DNA of 64,000 nt from Actinomycetota bacterium (lineage in GTDB: Bacteria > Actinomycetota > CADDZG01 > WHSQ01). The stretch is from the NCBI GenBank assembly GCA_009380005.1, contig WHSQ01000008.1, forward strand, positions 1 through 64,000, in the 5' to 3' direction. The notes beneath the pieces were generated by a model. It was not told the DNA's origin and ran no database searches. It saw nothing but the letters and a program-made list of their open reading frames with translations. The position numbers and the translations under genes were made by a program. Each line of letters starts with the position of its first letter. Position 1 is the stretch's first letter. Of this stretch, positions 56,503 to 64,000 are shown in pieces.

Positions 56503-57432
56503 CTAGTACAGGTCGCGGTCGTCGAGAGCGATCGCATCGCGAACCTCGCGTCCACTCGCGATCGTGACGCCCGTCCATACGACGGCGCCCTCTACGCGCG
56601 CCCGTGGCCTCACGTGGGCTCCGGCGAGCACGATGGCTCCCGGGCCCAGCGTTCCTCCCGCCGCCGTCGCGCCGGGACCGAGATAGGCCTTGCCCCCCAC
56701 GACCTGCACGATCCGACCGGGAAGCTCACGGGGTGGTCCCGGAGCGCGGCCGTTCAGGACATCGATCGACGTTTCCAGGAAGGAGACCGGCGTGCCGACG
56801 TCGGCCCGGTAGCCGGTGTGAGGAAAGACGGCGAGCCCTCCCGTGTCCGCCAGCTGCTTCAGAAGGGTCTCGCCGAGCCCCAGCGGCCGGTCGTCGTCGA
56901 GTCGGGCGAGGACCTCTCTCTCGAACACACCCACGCCGATGTAGGAGGCTCCCGGCCGTTGCTCGAGCCGCCGATCGACGAACCCCGTCGCGCGCCCCCC
57001 GTCGTGCAGGAGGTCCGCGCCGGAGTCGACGTCGCGAACCGCGACCGTCGCCGGGGCCCCGTTCCGCCGGTGGGCGTCGAGGAGGTCGGCCGGATCGAGG
57101 TCGGTCACGAGATCGCAGTTGTGGACCAGCACCCGGTCGGCGAGGCGAGACTCGAGGGCCTTGAGGGTGCCCGCGGTTCCGTAGGCTTCCGGCTCTTCGA
57201 CGAAGATCTCCACGCCCCCTCCGCCGAGCGCCCGGCCGACCGCCGGCGCCAGCCACGAGGCGTTGACCACGACCGGAGGCGCGACCCGTTCCAGCGCCCG
57301 CAGGCCCCACCGGCCGAGGGGGACGTCCAGGAGGGGCAGGGCCGCCTTCGGCACGAGATCGGTCAGCGGGCGGAGGCGCTCGCCCCGGCCGGCCGCCAGC
57401 AGTATCGATGAGATGCCCACTTGAACCACCAT
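56503..57432 (-). CDS. Sugar-phosphate nucleotidyltransferase-like protein
   Basis: From ATG 57432 the protein has 309 residues. The N-terminal nucleotidyltransferase signature is ILLAAGRGERLRPLTDLVPKA, the catalytic Asp lies in HNCDLVTD, and SYIGVGVFE plus YRADVGTPVSFLE are typical of the family. A left-handed beta-helix-like C-terminus follows (GPGATAAGGTLGPGAIVLAGA). It probably makes an NDP-sugar or activates a related sugar phosphate. The substrate is not determinable here. Confidence 0.85.
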   Translation of the reverse strand: MVVQVGISSILLAAGRGERLRPLTDLVPKAALPLLDVPLGRWGLRALERVAPPVVVNASWLAPAVGRALGGGGVEIFVEEPEAYGTAGTLKALESRLADRVLVHNCDLVTDLDPADLLDAHRRNGAPATVAVRDVDSGADLLHDGGRATGFVDRRLEQRPGASYIGVGVFEREVLARLDDDRPLGLGETLLKQLADTGGLAVFPHTGYRADVGTPVSFLETSIDVLNGRAPGPPRELPGRIVQVVGGKAYLGPGATAAGGTLGPGAIVLAGAHVRPRARVEGAVVWTGVTIASGREVRDAIALDDRDLY

Positions 57433-57603
57433 GCCCGGTCCCGTAGCCGTCCGGCTGAGGCGGCGGCCGGCTCCTGCTCGGTCTGTCGACGGTCGGTGCA
57501 GGATATGTTCCGACCTCGCCGAATGGGTACATAGAGGCGGCACACCGTCGCCGATCGATGACGCTGCGGCGTCGAGGATCCTTCCAGGAGGGCCCCTAAC
57601 AAC

Positions 57604-58809
57604 GTGAGACGAGTAGCTCGCATCACGCTGGCGATGACGCTCGCCCTCGGGAGCATCCTCGTGCTGCCCCGCGGCGGCGCGACCGGCTCGCAGGCGCTGG
57701 CGCAGATCCCGTTGCCGACGCTGTCGCCGACGCTCCTCGACCCGGACCCCACCCCGACTCCCCCGCCCACCGAGCCCTCACCATCGCCGACCTCCGAGGG
57801 CGGCGGAGATGGCGGCTCCGGCTCCGGAGGCACGACCACCGACGAGACCGACTCCAAGAAGGACGACGGCACCAAGAGTGGCAGCGAGACGAAGCGCAAG
57901 CGCAAGCGTCCCGGCGGCGGCGAGTTCGTCGGCCCGTTCCGGCCATCGGGGTCGTTCACCACGGACCGGCTGGTGGCGCGAGCCGCCCAGCTGCGCTCGC
58001 TCGGCGTCTCGACGCCGGAGGTGATCGAGAAGGTCTTCCCGCCGTTCATCATCGCCGGACATGCCGCGTGGACGAACACGTGGGGCGCGCCTCGTTACGG
58101 CCCCGCGCCGGGACAGCGCCGTCGTCACCAGGGACAGGACGTGTTCTGTGACTACGGTGCACCCGTGCTCGCCGCCGTTCCCGGCACCGTCAGCTTCGGT
58201 GATGGCGGCCTCGGCGGGAAGGTCGCTCGGGTGCATACGGCCGACGGCGGCTACTTGTATTACGCGCACCTGTCCAACTGGAACACGAAACAGTTCGATC
58301 AGGGGGATCGCGTCGAGGTCGGGGACGTCATCGGCACATGTGGGAACAGCGGGAACGCGCTCTCCACTCCGCCGCACGTTCACTTCGGCCATTACAACGG
58401 CGACGGTGTCGCGGTCGACCCGATGCGCGAACTCGTCCGATGGTTGAGGCAAGCGGAGCGCCGCACCGGCGTCCTCGTCGAGAACGCCACCAACGAGCGC
58501 ACGAAGGAGATCGCTTCCATCACGCTCTCCCGCCGTTTCGGCGACGCTTTCATGCCCGACACCTCGCAGCTCTCCCTGGCCGGCGACGCGCTGTGGGCCT
58601 CGGGTTCGTCGCCCGGGATCGGCATCTTCACGCTGGCAGATATCGCCTTGCGAACGGCGCTCTCGGACAGCCTGTTCGAGGCCGAGTTGCACCCCGTGTC
58701 CGGGGATCGAGAGTCTCGCGACGTCCTGCGATCGATGCTGACCCCCAGCGCGATCCTGACGGAGATCACCGCCGACGACGACCACGCCCACACCGAGACC
58801 GCGGACTAG
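57604..58809 (+). CDS. Secreted M23-family (LytM) endopeptidase
   Basis: A 401-residue protein from GTG 57604 with a signal peptide, a Pro/Thr/Ser then Lys/Arg-rich linker (about 40-105), and an M23 metallopeptidase domain with HQGQDVFCDYG (His and Asp ligands) and HVHFG (last His ligand). It would cut or remodel peptidoglycan cross-bridges. A C-terminal region of about 110 residues after the peptidase is unrecognised. The 171-bp gap upstream shows no clear promoter box. Confidence 0.87.
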   Translation: MRRVARITLAMTLALGSILVLPRGGATGSQALAQIPLPTLSPTLLDPDPTPTPPPTEPSPSPTSEGGGDGGSGSGGTTTDETDSKKDDGTKSGSETKRKRKRPGGGEFVGPFRPSGSFTTDRLVARAAQLRSLGVSTPEVIEKVFPPFIIAGHAAWTNTWGAPRYGPAPGQRRRHQGQDVFCDYGAPVLAAVPGTVSFGDGGLGGKVARVHTADGGYLYYAHLSNWNTKQFDQGDRVEVGDVIGTCGNSGNALSTPPHVHFGHYNGDGVAVDPMRELVRWLRQAERRTGVLVENATNERTKEIASITLSRRFGDAFMPDTSQLSLAGDALWASGSSPGIGIFTLADIALRTALSDSLFEAELHPVSGDRESRDVLRSMLTPSAILTEITADDDHAHTETAD

Positions 58810-58838
58810 CCGCCTCCGCTATCCTTCGTCACCGTTAC

Positions 58839-58921
58839 GGCGGGATGCCCGAGTGGCCAAAGGGAGCGGTCTGTAAAATCGTCGGCGAATGCCTTCAGAG
58901 GTTCGAATCCTCTTCCCGCCA
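58839..58921 (+). tRNA. tRNA-Tyr (GTA)
   Basis: A class II tRNA with acceptor stem GGCGGGA/TCCCGCC, D-arm CCC..GGG, anticodon loop CTGTAAA (anticodon GTA at 58873-58875), a long variable arm (GGC-GAAT-GCC) and T-arm AGAGG-TTCGAAT-CCTCT. The discriminator is A at 58921 and CCA is not encoded. Confidence 0.95.
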
Positions 58922-58930
58922 CGCCGCTGG

Positions 58931-58954
58931 AGGCCCCCCGCCGGGGGCCTTTTT
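58931..58954 (+). terminator. Rho-independent terminator after tRNA-Tyr
   Basis: An 8-bp perfect stem, AGGCCCCC/GGGGGCCT, with a 4-nt loop is followed directly by a T run. It begins 9 bp after the tRNA end. Confidence 0.92.
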
Positions 58955-59024
58955 CATGCCGGCGGGCGCTCCCTTCCGGCGGTTCTGAGACAGTACGGCT
59001 AAGGCTCGGGACGCCCCGCCCCCG

Positions 59025-59030
59025 TACCCT
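59025..59030 (+). promoter_or_regulatory. Putative -10 box (TACCCT) of the FAD oxidoreductase gene, leaderless layout
   Basis: TACCCT ends 6 nt before the GTG at 59037. Confidence 0.5.
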
Positions 59031-59036
59031 GCCGGG

Positions 59037-60410
59037 GTGAAGGACTACCCCTCGTACAGCTTGTGGCTCTCTCAGGTCGGGGACCTGTCCCCCCGCCCTG
59101 TGCTCCGGCGCGACCTCGAGGTGGACGTCGCGATCGTGGGAGGCGGGTACACGGGTCTGTGGACGGCCTATTACCTCAAGAAGGCGGACCCGGGTCTTCG
59201 CATCGCCTTGCTCGAGCGGGATGTCTGTGGGTTCGGCGCCTCGGGACGTAACGGCGGGTGGTGCTCGGCCCTGTTCGCGGCATCCAAGAAGAAGATCGCT
59301 CGGCGTCACGGACGGGCGGCGGCCGTGGCGATGCAGAAGGCGATGTTCGACACCGTCGACGAGGTCGGTCGCGTCACCGCGGCCGAGCGCATCGACTGCG
59401 ATTTCCACAAGGGCGGGACCCTGACGCTTGCACCCTCGCCGGCGCATGTGGGGCGGGTCAGGGAGGAGATCGTCGAGGAACACTCGTGGGGCTTCTCCGA
59501 TCGCGACTTCAGTTGGCTCGACGAGGCCGAGGTCCGGCAACGGATCCACACCCCGGAGCTGTACGGCGCGGCCTTCACTCCGCACTGTGCCGCGTTGCAC
59601 CCGGCGAAGCTCGCTCGTGGGCTGGCCGACGTGGTCGAGGGCCTCGGGGTGGAGATCTACGAGCAGACCGCCGCGGCCACGGTCGAGCCCCATCTCGTGG
59701 AGACGGATGCCGGTCGTACCGTTCGAGCCCGGTTCACGGTTCTGGCGACCGAGGCGTTCACCGTGGAGCTGGCGCACGCCGCTCGTCGTCTCGTCCCTCT
59801 TTACTCGTTGATGATCGCCACCGAATCGCTGGGGGAGGCGTTCTGGGACGAGGTCGGGTGGCGCGACCGGGAGACCATCACCGATGGTCATCACCTCCTC
59901 ATCTACGCGCAACGCACGGCGGACGATCGCATCGCATTCGGCGGCCGCGGCGCGCCCTACCACTTCGGTTCGAGGATCAGTGACGACTTCGACCGCGATC
60001 CCCACGTCTTCATCGAGCTCAAGCGAGTGCTTCACTCCCTGTTCCCGGCCGTGCGCCATGCGGCGATCACGCATCATTGGGGGGGGCCGGTCGGCGTGCC
60101 GCGCGACTGGTACTCGAGCGTGAGCCTCGACGCTGACGGGATGGCCTGGGCCGGCGGGTACGTGGGCGACGGTGTTTCGACGAGCAACCTGGCGGGCCGG
60201 ACCCTGCGAGACCTGATCCTGGGTCATGACACGGCGATCACCCGGCTCCCGTGGGTCGGCCACAGGTCGCGTCGATGGGAGCCGGAACCCCTGCGGTGGA
60301 TCGGGACGAACCTCGCCCTGAGGGCGATGGGCAGCGCGGATCACAAGGAGCGTAAGACCCGCAGGGCCACGCGACGCGGCGACCTCCTCAAGAAGATCGT
60401 CGGGATCTAG
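59037..60410 (+). CDS. FAD-dependent amino acid/polyamine oxidoreductase (DAO family, PuuB-like)
   Basis: A 457-residue protein with a leading VDVAIVGGGYTGLWTAYYL Rossmann motif, FGASGRNGGWC (the conserved segment of the glycine oxidase/gamma-glutamylputrescine oxidase group) and a late GYVGDGVSTSNLAGRTLRDL FAD motif. It oxidises an amine or amino acid to imine with FADH2 reoxidised by oxygen or a carrier. The nearby ATP-grasp ligase and agmatinase-family gene fit an amine or polyamine catabolic setting, but substrate identity is inferred. Confidence 0.85.
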   Translation: MKDYPSYSLWLSQVGDLSPRPVLRRDLEVDVAIVGGGYTGLWTAYYLKKADPGLRIALLERDVCGFGASGRNGGWCSALFAASKKKIARRHGRAAAVAMQKAMFDTVDEVGRVTAAERIDCDFHKGGTLTLAPSPAHVGRVREEIVEEHSWGFSDRDFSWLDEAEVRQRIHTPELYGAAFTPHCAALHPAKLARGLADVVEGLGVEIYEQTAAATVEPHLVETDAGRTVRARFTVLATEAFTVELAHAARRLVPLYSLMIATESLGEAFWDEVGWRDRETITDGHHLLIYAQRTADDRIAFGGRGAPYHFGSRISDDFDRDPHVFIELKRVLHSLFPAVRHAAITHHWGGPVGVPRDWYSSVSLDADGMAWAGGYVGDGVSTSNLAGRTLRDLILGHDTAITRLPWVGHRSRRWEPEPLRWIGTNLALRAMGSADHKERKTRRATRRGDLLKKIVGI

Positions 60411-60423
60411 GCCCGCGACTGGT

Positions 60424-60912
60424 TCAAGCCCAGCAGCGACGGGCGAAAGAACGGCGATCGGGGAATCCCACTCCCGTTTCGGGACCCCCCATTTTCAGTG
60501 AGGCCAGTGAGGCCACTGGCTCCATTGGCTTCACTGGCTCCCTTGGCCTCACGATAGAACCGGGCTCCGAAAACGGATACCTCGAAGCTGCCCATAGCGT
60601 GCCGAGGGCACGCAGCTTGCCGCGTCGCTCGAGCTCCACGATCGCCCGGTGGCCGGCGTTCGGCTTGGCCGTCCATGCTCCGTGTTCGAGCCGTGCCTGC
60701 CACGCCCTCTTCCGCATATCCGGATCGACCAGGTAGTTCTGGAGGGTGAAGAGCTTCTCCGCGGCCGGATCCTTGGTCCACACGCCGTTCGGCCCCCGGA
60801 AGTCGGGGATGCCCGATTCGGTGGAGATCCCGGCTCCGGTCAGGACGGTGACGCGCTGCGCGCCGGCGACGAGCTCGCCGGCGGCCTCCAGGCTCGCCCC
60901 CAACGTTTCCAT
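60424..60912 (-). pseudogene. Truncated sir2-family NAD-dependent deacetylase
   Basis: The ATG at 60912 starts a Sir2 N-terminus: VLTGAGISTESGIPDFRG and a zinc-free stretch up to GHRAIVELERRGKLRALG (60601-60912). In intact sirtuins this is followed by the TQNID/H motif; here it is replaced at about 60590-60606 by sequence from a 9-bp-period repeat element, and the frame runs out at 60424. The catalytic His and the zinc module are absent, so the gene should be inactive. Confidence 0.82.
60469..60564. repeat. Dispersed GC-rich element with 9-bp tandem repeats, copy 2
   Basis: A 37-bp leader (60469-60505) matches the leader of the copy at 21900-21936 at about 27 of 37 positions by eye. It runs into six 9-bp units at 60499-60552, the first two TGAGGCC-type and the rest in the opposite orientation (TGGCTCC/TGGCTTC/TGGCCTC), making an imperfect inverted arrangement, and closes near CTTGGCCTCACG. 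It lies between convergent genes, as copy 1 does, and replaces the 3' half of sir2. Confidence 0.78.
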
Positions 60913-60919
60913 GAGCCAC

Positions 60920-60925
60920 AAATTA
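60920..60925 (-). promoter_or_regulatory. Putative -10 box (TAATTT) of the sir2 fragment, leaderless layout
   Basis: TAATTT on the minus strand is 7 nt from the ATG at 60912. Confidence 0.5.
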
Positions 60926-60962
60926 CCTGCGGAGCGGCGGCCGGCGCCCATCCGGAGACGGT

Positions 60963-60968
60963 TAGCCT
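60963..60968 (+). promoter_or_regulatory. Putative -10 box (TAGCCT) of the ATP-grasp gene, leaderless layout
   Basis: TAGCCT ends 6 nt before the ATG at 60975. It shares a 62-bp divergent gap with the sir2 promoter. Confidence 0.5.
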
Positions 60969-60974
60969 TCGCGG

Positions 60975-62429
60975 ATGGAGGAAGCGACGGCCAGGAGCCT
61001 GGATCCCTCGGACGCCTTGCGGGCGCGCCTGGGCTCCCGAGCGATCTCGGACCTCGAGACGGGGACCATCGTCGTCCTGCCCTCGATCACGTTCCCGGAA
61101 GAAGAGCTTCGCAAGATCACGGCGATCGAGTTCTACGCCGAGCGGATGCTCTACGCCCTCCTGTGGCTGCGGCACCCCGAGATGCGGATCGTCTACATTA
61201 CCTCCTCGCCGGTCGATCCGGCGGTGGTCGACTATTACCTCGGCTTCGTCGATGAGCCGACGGCGCGAGAGAGGCTGACCCTGGTCTCGCTGGACGATTC
61301 CGACGCCGCCGCGATCAGCGGCAAGCTGCTCTCGCGGCCCGAGCTCATCGAACAGATCCGCTCCGTGGTGGGAGACGACGACGCCTACATCCTTCCCTTC
61401 AACGTCACGTCTCTCGAGGTCCAGGTCTCACACCGGTTGGAGATGCCGCTCTACGGAGCTCGTCCCGACCACGTCTGGTGGGGATCGAAGTCGGGGGCCA
61501 GGTCTCTCGCCCGGGATGCCGGGGTCGCCGTCCCCCGCGGGCAGGAGGACCTTCGCTCCGTGGAGGAGGTCGAGTTGGCGGTACGGCGACTGCGGGACCG
61601 AGAGCCGAGACCGGCCGCCGCCGTCATCAAGCTCAACAACGGATTCTCCGGTCAGGGCAACGCGATCGTCGAGCTCGGACACATCGCAGCGCCGTTCACC
61701 GGTACGCCCATCGTCTTCTGTTGCGACGACGAGGGGTGGGACACGTACGGTCCGAAGATCGCGCTGGAAGGCGCCGTCGTCGAGGAGTTGATCCGCGCCC
61801 CCGGAGCCGCCTCCCCGAGTGCCCAGTTCCGCATCGCGCCGAACGGCGAGTTCGAGGCGATCTCAACGCACGATCAGATCCTCGGGGGCCCGGAGCTACA
61901 GGTGTACCTGGGTTGTCGCTTCCCCGCGGGTGCGGATTACCGTCTCGAGATACAGGAGTTGGGATTGTCCGTCGCGGAGGTACTCGCGTCCCAAGGGGTC
62001 ATAGGTCCCTTCGGGATCGACTACATCGTTCGGCCCACCGGTGACGGGTGGGACATCCTCCTCACCGAGATCAATCTGCGTATGGGGGGCACGAGCCATC
62101 CGTTCTTCATGGCCCGTTTCGTGACCGAAGGTTCCTACGATCCGTCGACCGGGAACCTGGTCGCGGACGGACGGGCCAAGCACTACGTGGCGAACGACAA
62201 CTTGAAGTCGGAGGCTTACGTTGGGCTCGCGCCGGCGACCGTCATCGACGCGGTTCAACGAGCCGGCATCGCCTTCGACGTCTCGCGCAAGACCGGAGTG
62301 ACGCTCCACCTGATGGGGGCGTTGCGGGACTACGGGAAGTTCGGTGGCCTCGCGATCGGCGACTCGGCCGACGAAGCGGACGCGCTGTACCTTCGACTGG
62401 TCGAGGTCCTGGACTCCCTACGTAGCTGA
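60975..62429 (+). CDS. ATP-grasp ligase, PGM1-like
   Basis: A 484-residue protein with an N-terminal domain of about 170 residues and an ATP-grasp core: VIKLNNGFSGQGNAIVEL for nucleotide binding, VVEELIRAP, and DILLTEINLRMGGTSHPFF for Mg-ATP. It resembles the peptide ligase PGM1-related family of actinobacteria, which forms amide bonds through acyl-phosphates. Substrates are unknown; the neighbourhood suggests amino acid or polyamine chemistry. The stop overlaps that of the agmatinase-family gene by 12 bp. Confidence 0.8.
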   Translation: MEEATARSLDPSDALRARLGSRAISDLETGTIVVLPSITFPEEELRKITAIEFYAERMLYALLWLRHPEMRIVYITSSPVDPAVVDYYLGFVDEPTARERLTLVSLDDSDAAAISGKLLSRPELIEQIRSVVGDDDAYILPFNVTSLEVQVSHRLEMPLYGARPDHVWWGSKSGARSLARDAGVAVPRGQEDLRSVEEVELAVRRLRDREPRPAAAVIKLNNGFSGQGNAIVELGHIAAPFTGTPIVFCCDDEGWDTYGPKIALEGAVVEELIRAPGAASPSAQFRIAPNGEFEAISTHDQILGGPELQVYLGCRFPAGADYRLEIQELGLSVAEVLASQGVIGPFGIDYIVRPTGDGWDILLTEINLRMGGTSHPFFMARFVTEGSYDPSTGNLVADGRAKHYVANDNLKSEAYVGLAPATVIDAVQRAGIAFDVSRKTGVTLHLMGALRDYGKFGGLAIGDSADEADALYLRLVEVLDSLRS

Positions 62430-63413
62430 CGGGCGTTCGGGGGCCGGATCGCGGTCGCCGTCGCGGAGCGCCATCGCGCTCAAGGCTTCGAGGATCGTGC
62501 GGTGGGCGGCCATGGCGGTGATCTCCGCATGGTCGTAGGGCGGGCTGACCTCGACGACCTCGAGCCCGGCGAGACTCATCTCGAGACAGAGTGTCCGAAC
62601 GGCTCGCAACAACTCGCGGGTGGTCAGCCCTCCGGGCTCGGGCGTGCCGGTGCCCGGCGCGTATGCCGGATCCAGCACGTCGATGTCGATCGACAGGTAC
62701 AGGTGATCCGCATCGGCGATCCGACCCAGGACCTCGCCCATCACCGCGTCGATCCCACGCTCGGCTATCTCTTCCGACCGATGCCAGCGCACGCCTGCGG
62801 CGCGGGCCCAGTCCCACTCCTCTTGGAACGGCCAGTAGCCGCGCAGTCCGACCTGGATCAGCCGCCGTCCCGGGATCACGCCTTCCTCGACGAGATGGCG
62901 GAACGGAGTCCCATGCGACCACTTGACACCGGACAGGTCGGGCGCCGTGTCGGCGTGGGTGTCGAACTGGACGACGGCCAGGCTGCCGTGGTCGTAAGCC
63001 TCGGCAACCGCCGAGATGTCGGGGAAGGCGATCGAATGGTCGCCCCCGAGCACCACCGGGATCGCCCCGGCCCGCACGATCCCGCGAACCGCCGACCGGA
63101 TCGCCCGGTGGCTGGCGTGGGCGTCGCCGGGCACGACCTCGGCGTCGCCGTGGTCGACGATCGTTAGTTCGGCGAAGGGGTCGACGCCCAGGTCCATGTG
63201 CCAGCCGCGCGGGGTCCCTCCGCCGTCGTAGGCGTTGCGGATCGCCCGCGGGCCGAAGCGGGCGCCGGGCCGGTGGGTGACCATGTCGTCCATCGGGGCT
63301 CCCACAACCACGACGTCGGCGCCGGCCAGCTCTCGGGGGTCGAGCGCCAGGGGCACCTTCTGGAAGGTGCCCACCCCCGCGTAGGCCGGCTCGCCGGGCC
63401 GGTTCGTCTGCAT
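62418..63413 (-). CDS. Agmatinase/arginase-family ureohydrolase
   Basis: A 331-residue protein with the ureohydrolase manganese motifs GGDHS, DTHADT and SIDIDVLDP. The pattern and length fit the agmatinase (SpeB) branch better than arginase, but guanidinobutyrase or formiminoglutamase activities are not excluded. It hydrolyses a guanidino group to release urea or an equivalent. It faces the ATP-grasp gene convergently. Confidence 0.88.
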   Translation of the reverse strand: MQTNRPGEPAYAGVGTFQKVPLALDPRELAGADVVVVGAPMDDMVTHRPGARFGPRAIRNAYDGGGTPRGWHMDLGVDPFAELTIVDHGDAEVVPGDAHASHRAIRSAVRGIVRAGAIPVVLGGDHSIAFPDISAVAEAYDHGSLAVVQFDTHADTAPDLSGVKWSHGTPFRHLVEEGVIPGRRLIQVGLRGYWPFQEEWDWARAAGVRWHRSEEIAERGIDAVMGEVLGRIADADHLYLSIDIDVLDPAYAPGTGTPEPGGLTTRELLRAVRTLCLEMSLAGLEVVEVSPPYDHAEITAMAAHRTILEALSAMALRDGDRDPAPERPSAT

Positions 63414-63441
63414 GCCTGCATCCTGCCAGTTAGACCGGCGA

Positions 63442-63481
63442 TGGTCCCGCTCGCCCCCCGCTGGTCCCGCTCGCCCCCCGC
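63442..63481. repeat. Tandem duplication of a 20-bp GC-rich unit
   Basis: Two exact copies of a 20-bp unit beginning TGGTCCCGC and ending CCCCCCGC lie between the agmatinase-family start and the reductase 3' end. The second is followed by another TGGTC. Confidence 0.9.
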
Positions 63482-63484
63482 TGG

Positions 63485-64000
63485 TCAGTGCTTGCGCGGG
63501 ACGTGACGGACGTTCGCGAAGCCGAACTCCTCGAAGTGGATCTGATCGTCCGGCACGCCCTTGGCGACGAATTGGTTCCTCAACGCGTGCATCATCGGCG
63601 GGGGACCGCAGATGAGGATGTCCTTCTCCGGAAGGTTGCGGCTGACTCCTTCGACGTCGTCGGCCGTCATGAACCCGAGCCGGTCTCTCTGAACCGGGAT
63701 GGTCCGGACGCGCGGGTTCTGATCGCCGAGAGCGTAGAAGTCCTCGATGAAGTACTTCTCTTCGCCGGTCTCCATCGCGTAGTAGAAATCGATCTCGTAG
63801 TCGTCCTCGGTGAGGCTGCGCGCCATGCTGAGGAACGGCGTTACCCCGATCCCCCCGGCGATCCAGATCTGCTTGGGGTTGTCGATGTTGCGGTACGAGA
63901 ACGCGCCGTAGGGACCCTCGACATGTACCAGAGCGCCGACCTCGAGCGCTCGCAACGCGTTCGTGAAGTCGCCGAGCGCCTTGACGGCAACGCTGAGGTG
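63485..64000 (-). CDS. Ferredoxin-NADP reductase-type FAD/NAD(P) oxidoreductase, 5' end outside window
   Basis: The frame is open to the right edge. The visible 171 residues include the FAD-domain end (LRALEVGALVHVEGPYGAF), the NAD(P) motif IAGGIGVTPFLSMARSL, DILICGPPPMMHALRNQFVAKG, and a C-terminal FEEFGFANV. This fits flavohaemoglobin/ferric-reductase-like transmembrane reductases or oxygenase reductase components; the part that would identify the type is outside the window. Confidence 0.85.
   Translation of the reverse strand, partial: HLSVAVKALGDFTNALRALEVGALVHVEGPYGAFSYRNIDNPKQIWIAGGIGVTPFLSMARSLTEDDYEIDFYYAMETGEEKYFIEDFYALGDQNPRVRTIPVQRDRLGFMTADDVEGVSRNLPEKDILICGPPPMMHALRNQFVAKGVPDDQIHFEEFGFANVRHVPRKH

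Noticed and set aside
57604-58809. M23 peptidase as part of the respiratory cluster
   Set aside because: It is separated from it by a nucleotidyltransferase and a 171-bp gap, and has no functional link.

Overview
The window is a high-GC chromosomal segment with an actinobacterial look: GTG/TTG starts are common, many starts overlap the preceding stop (ATGA, GTGA, TGATG), start sites often sit 6-7 nt behind a TANNNT box, and there is a menaquinone-type reductase, a caa3-type oxidase and an actinobacteria-type Tat metallophosphoesterase. I infer an uncultivated aerobic member of the Actinomycetota. No insertion sequence, phage or CRISPR array is visible.

From about 0.7 to 56.5 kb the window is almost entirely one respiratory island. 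Positions 693-5927 (minus) encode a quinol:cytochrome c reductase with a b6f-style split cytochrome b, Rieske protein, membrane dihaem cytochrome c, a dedicated 2[4Fe-4S] ferredoxin and three small membrane proteins. Positions 5998-6866 and 9671-16162 (minus) carry a full cytochrome c maturation set (ccmA, B, C, D, E, F, H, a CcmI-like protein and a ResA/CcmG thioredoxin). An AraC regulator, a frameshifted glyoxalase-family gene, a DUF1801 gene and an M15 peptidase lipoprotein lie among them. Positions 16233-21720 (plus) encode a caa3 oxidase (coxB, A, C, D), ctaG and a membrane-anchored cupredoxin; ctaB and ctaA (22072-24008, minus) make haem A. Positions 24065-27436 hold two lipoproteins, a polyprenyl diphosphate synthase and a second cupredoxin.

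Positions 27541-43593 form one operon: a geranylgeranyl/menaquinone reductase followed by nuoA-N (14 subunits), preceded by a perfect Rex-type operator. A Tat metallophosphoesterase separates this from a second complex I operon (45652-56502) that has nuoABCD and nuoHIJKLMN but no NADH module (EFG). Its NuoI carries a long C-terminal tail.

The right end (56.5-64 kb) is ordinary: a nucleotidyltransferase, an M23 peptidase, tRNA-Tyr with a terminator, an FAD oxidoreductase, a broken sir2 gene, an ATP-grasp ligase, an agmatinase-family hydrolase and the edge of a flavodoxin-reductase-type protein.

The most interesting signal is a roughly 37-residue module shared by three otherwise unrelated respiratory proteins (cytochrome b C-terminal subunit, cupredoxin 2, NuoI of the 11-subunit complex), always next to an Ala/Pro-rich linker and always predicted to face the cytoplasm. 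It looks like a docking or assembly tag connecting parts of the electron transport chain. Others are the Rex site, the ferredoxin that shares an extra cysteine with the second NuoI, and a dispersed 9-bp-period repeat that sits between convergent genes and apparently truncates sir2.
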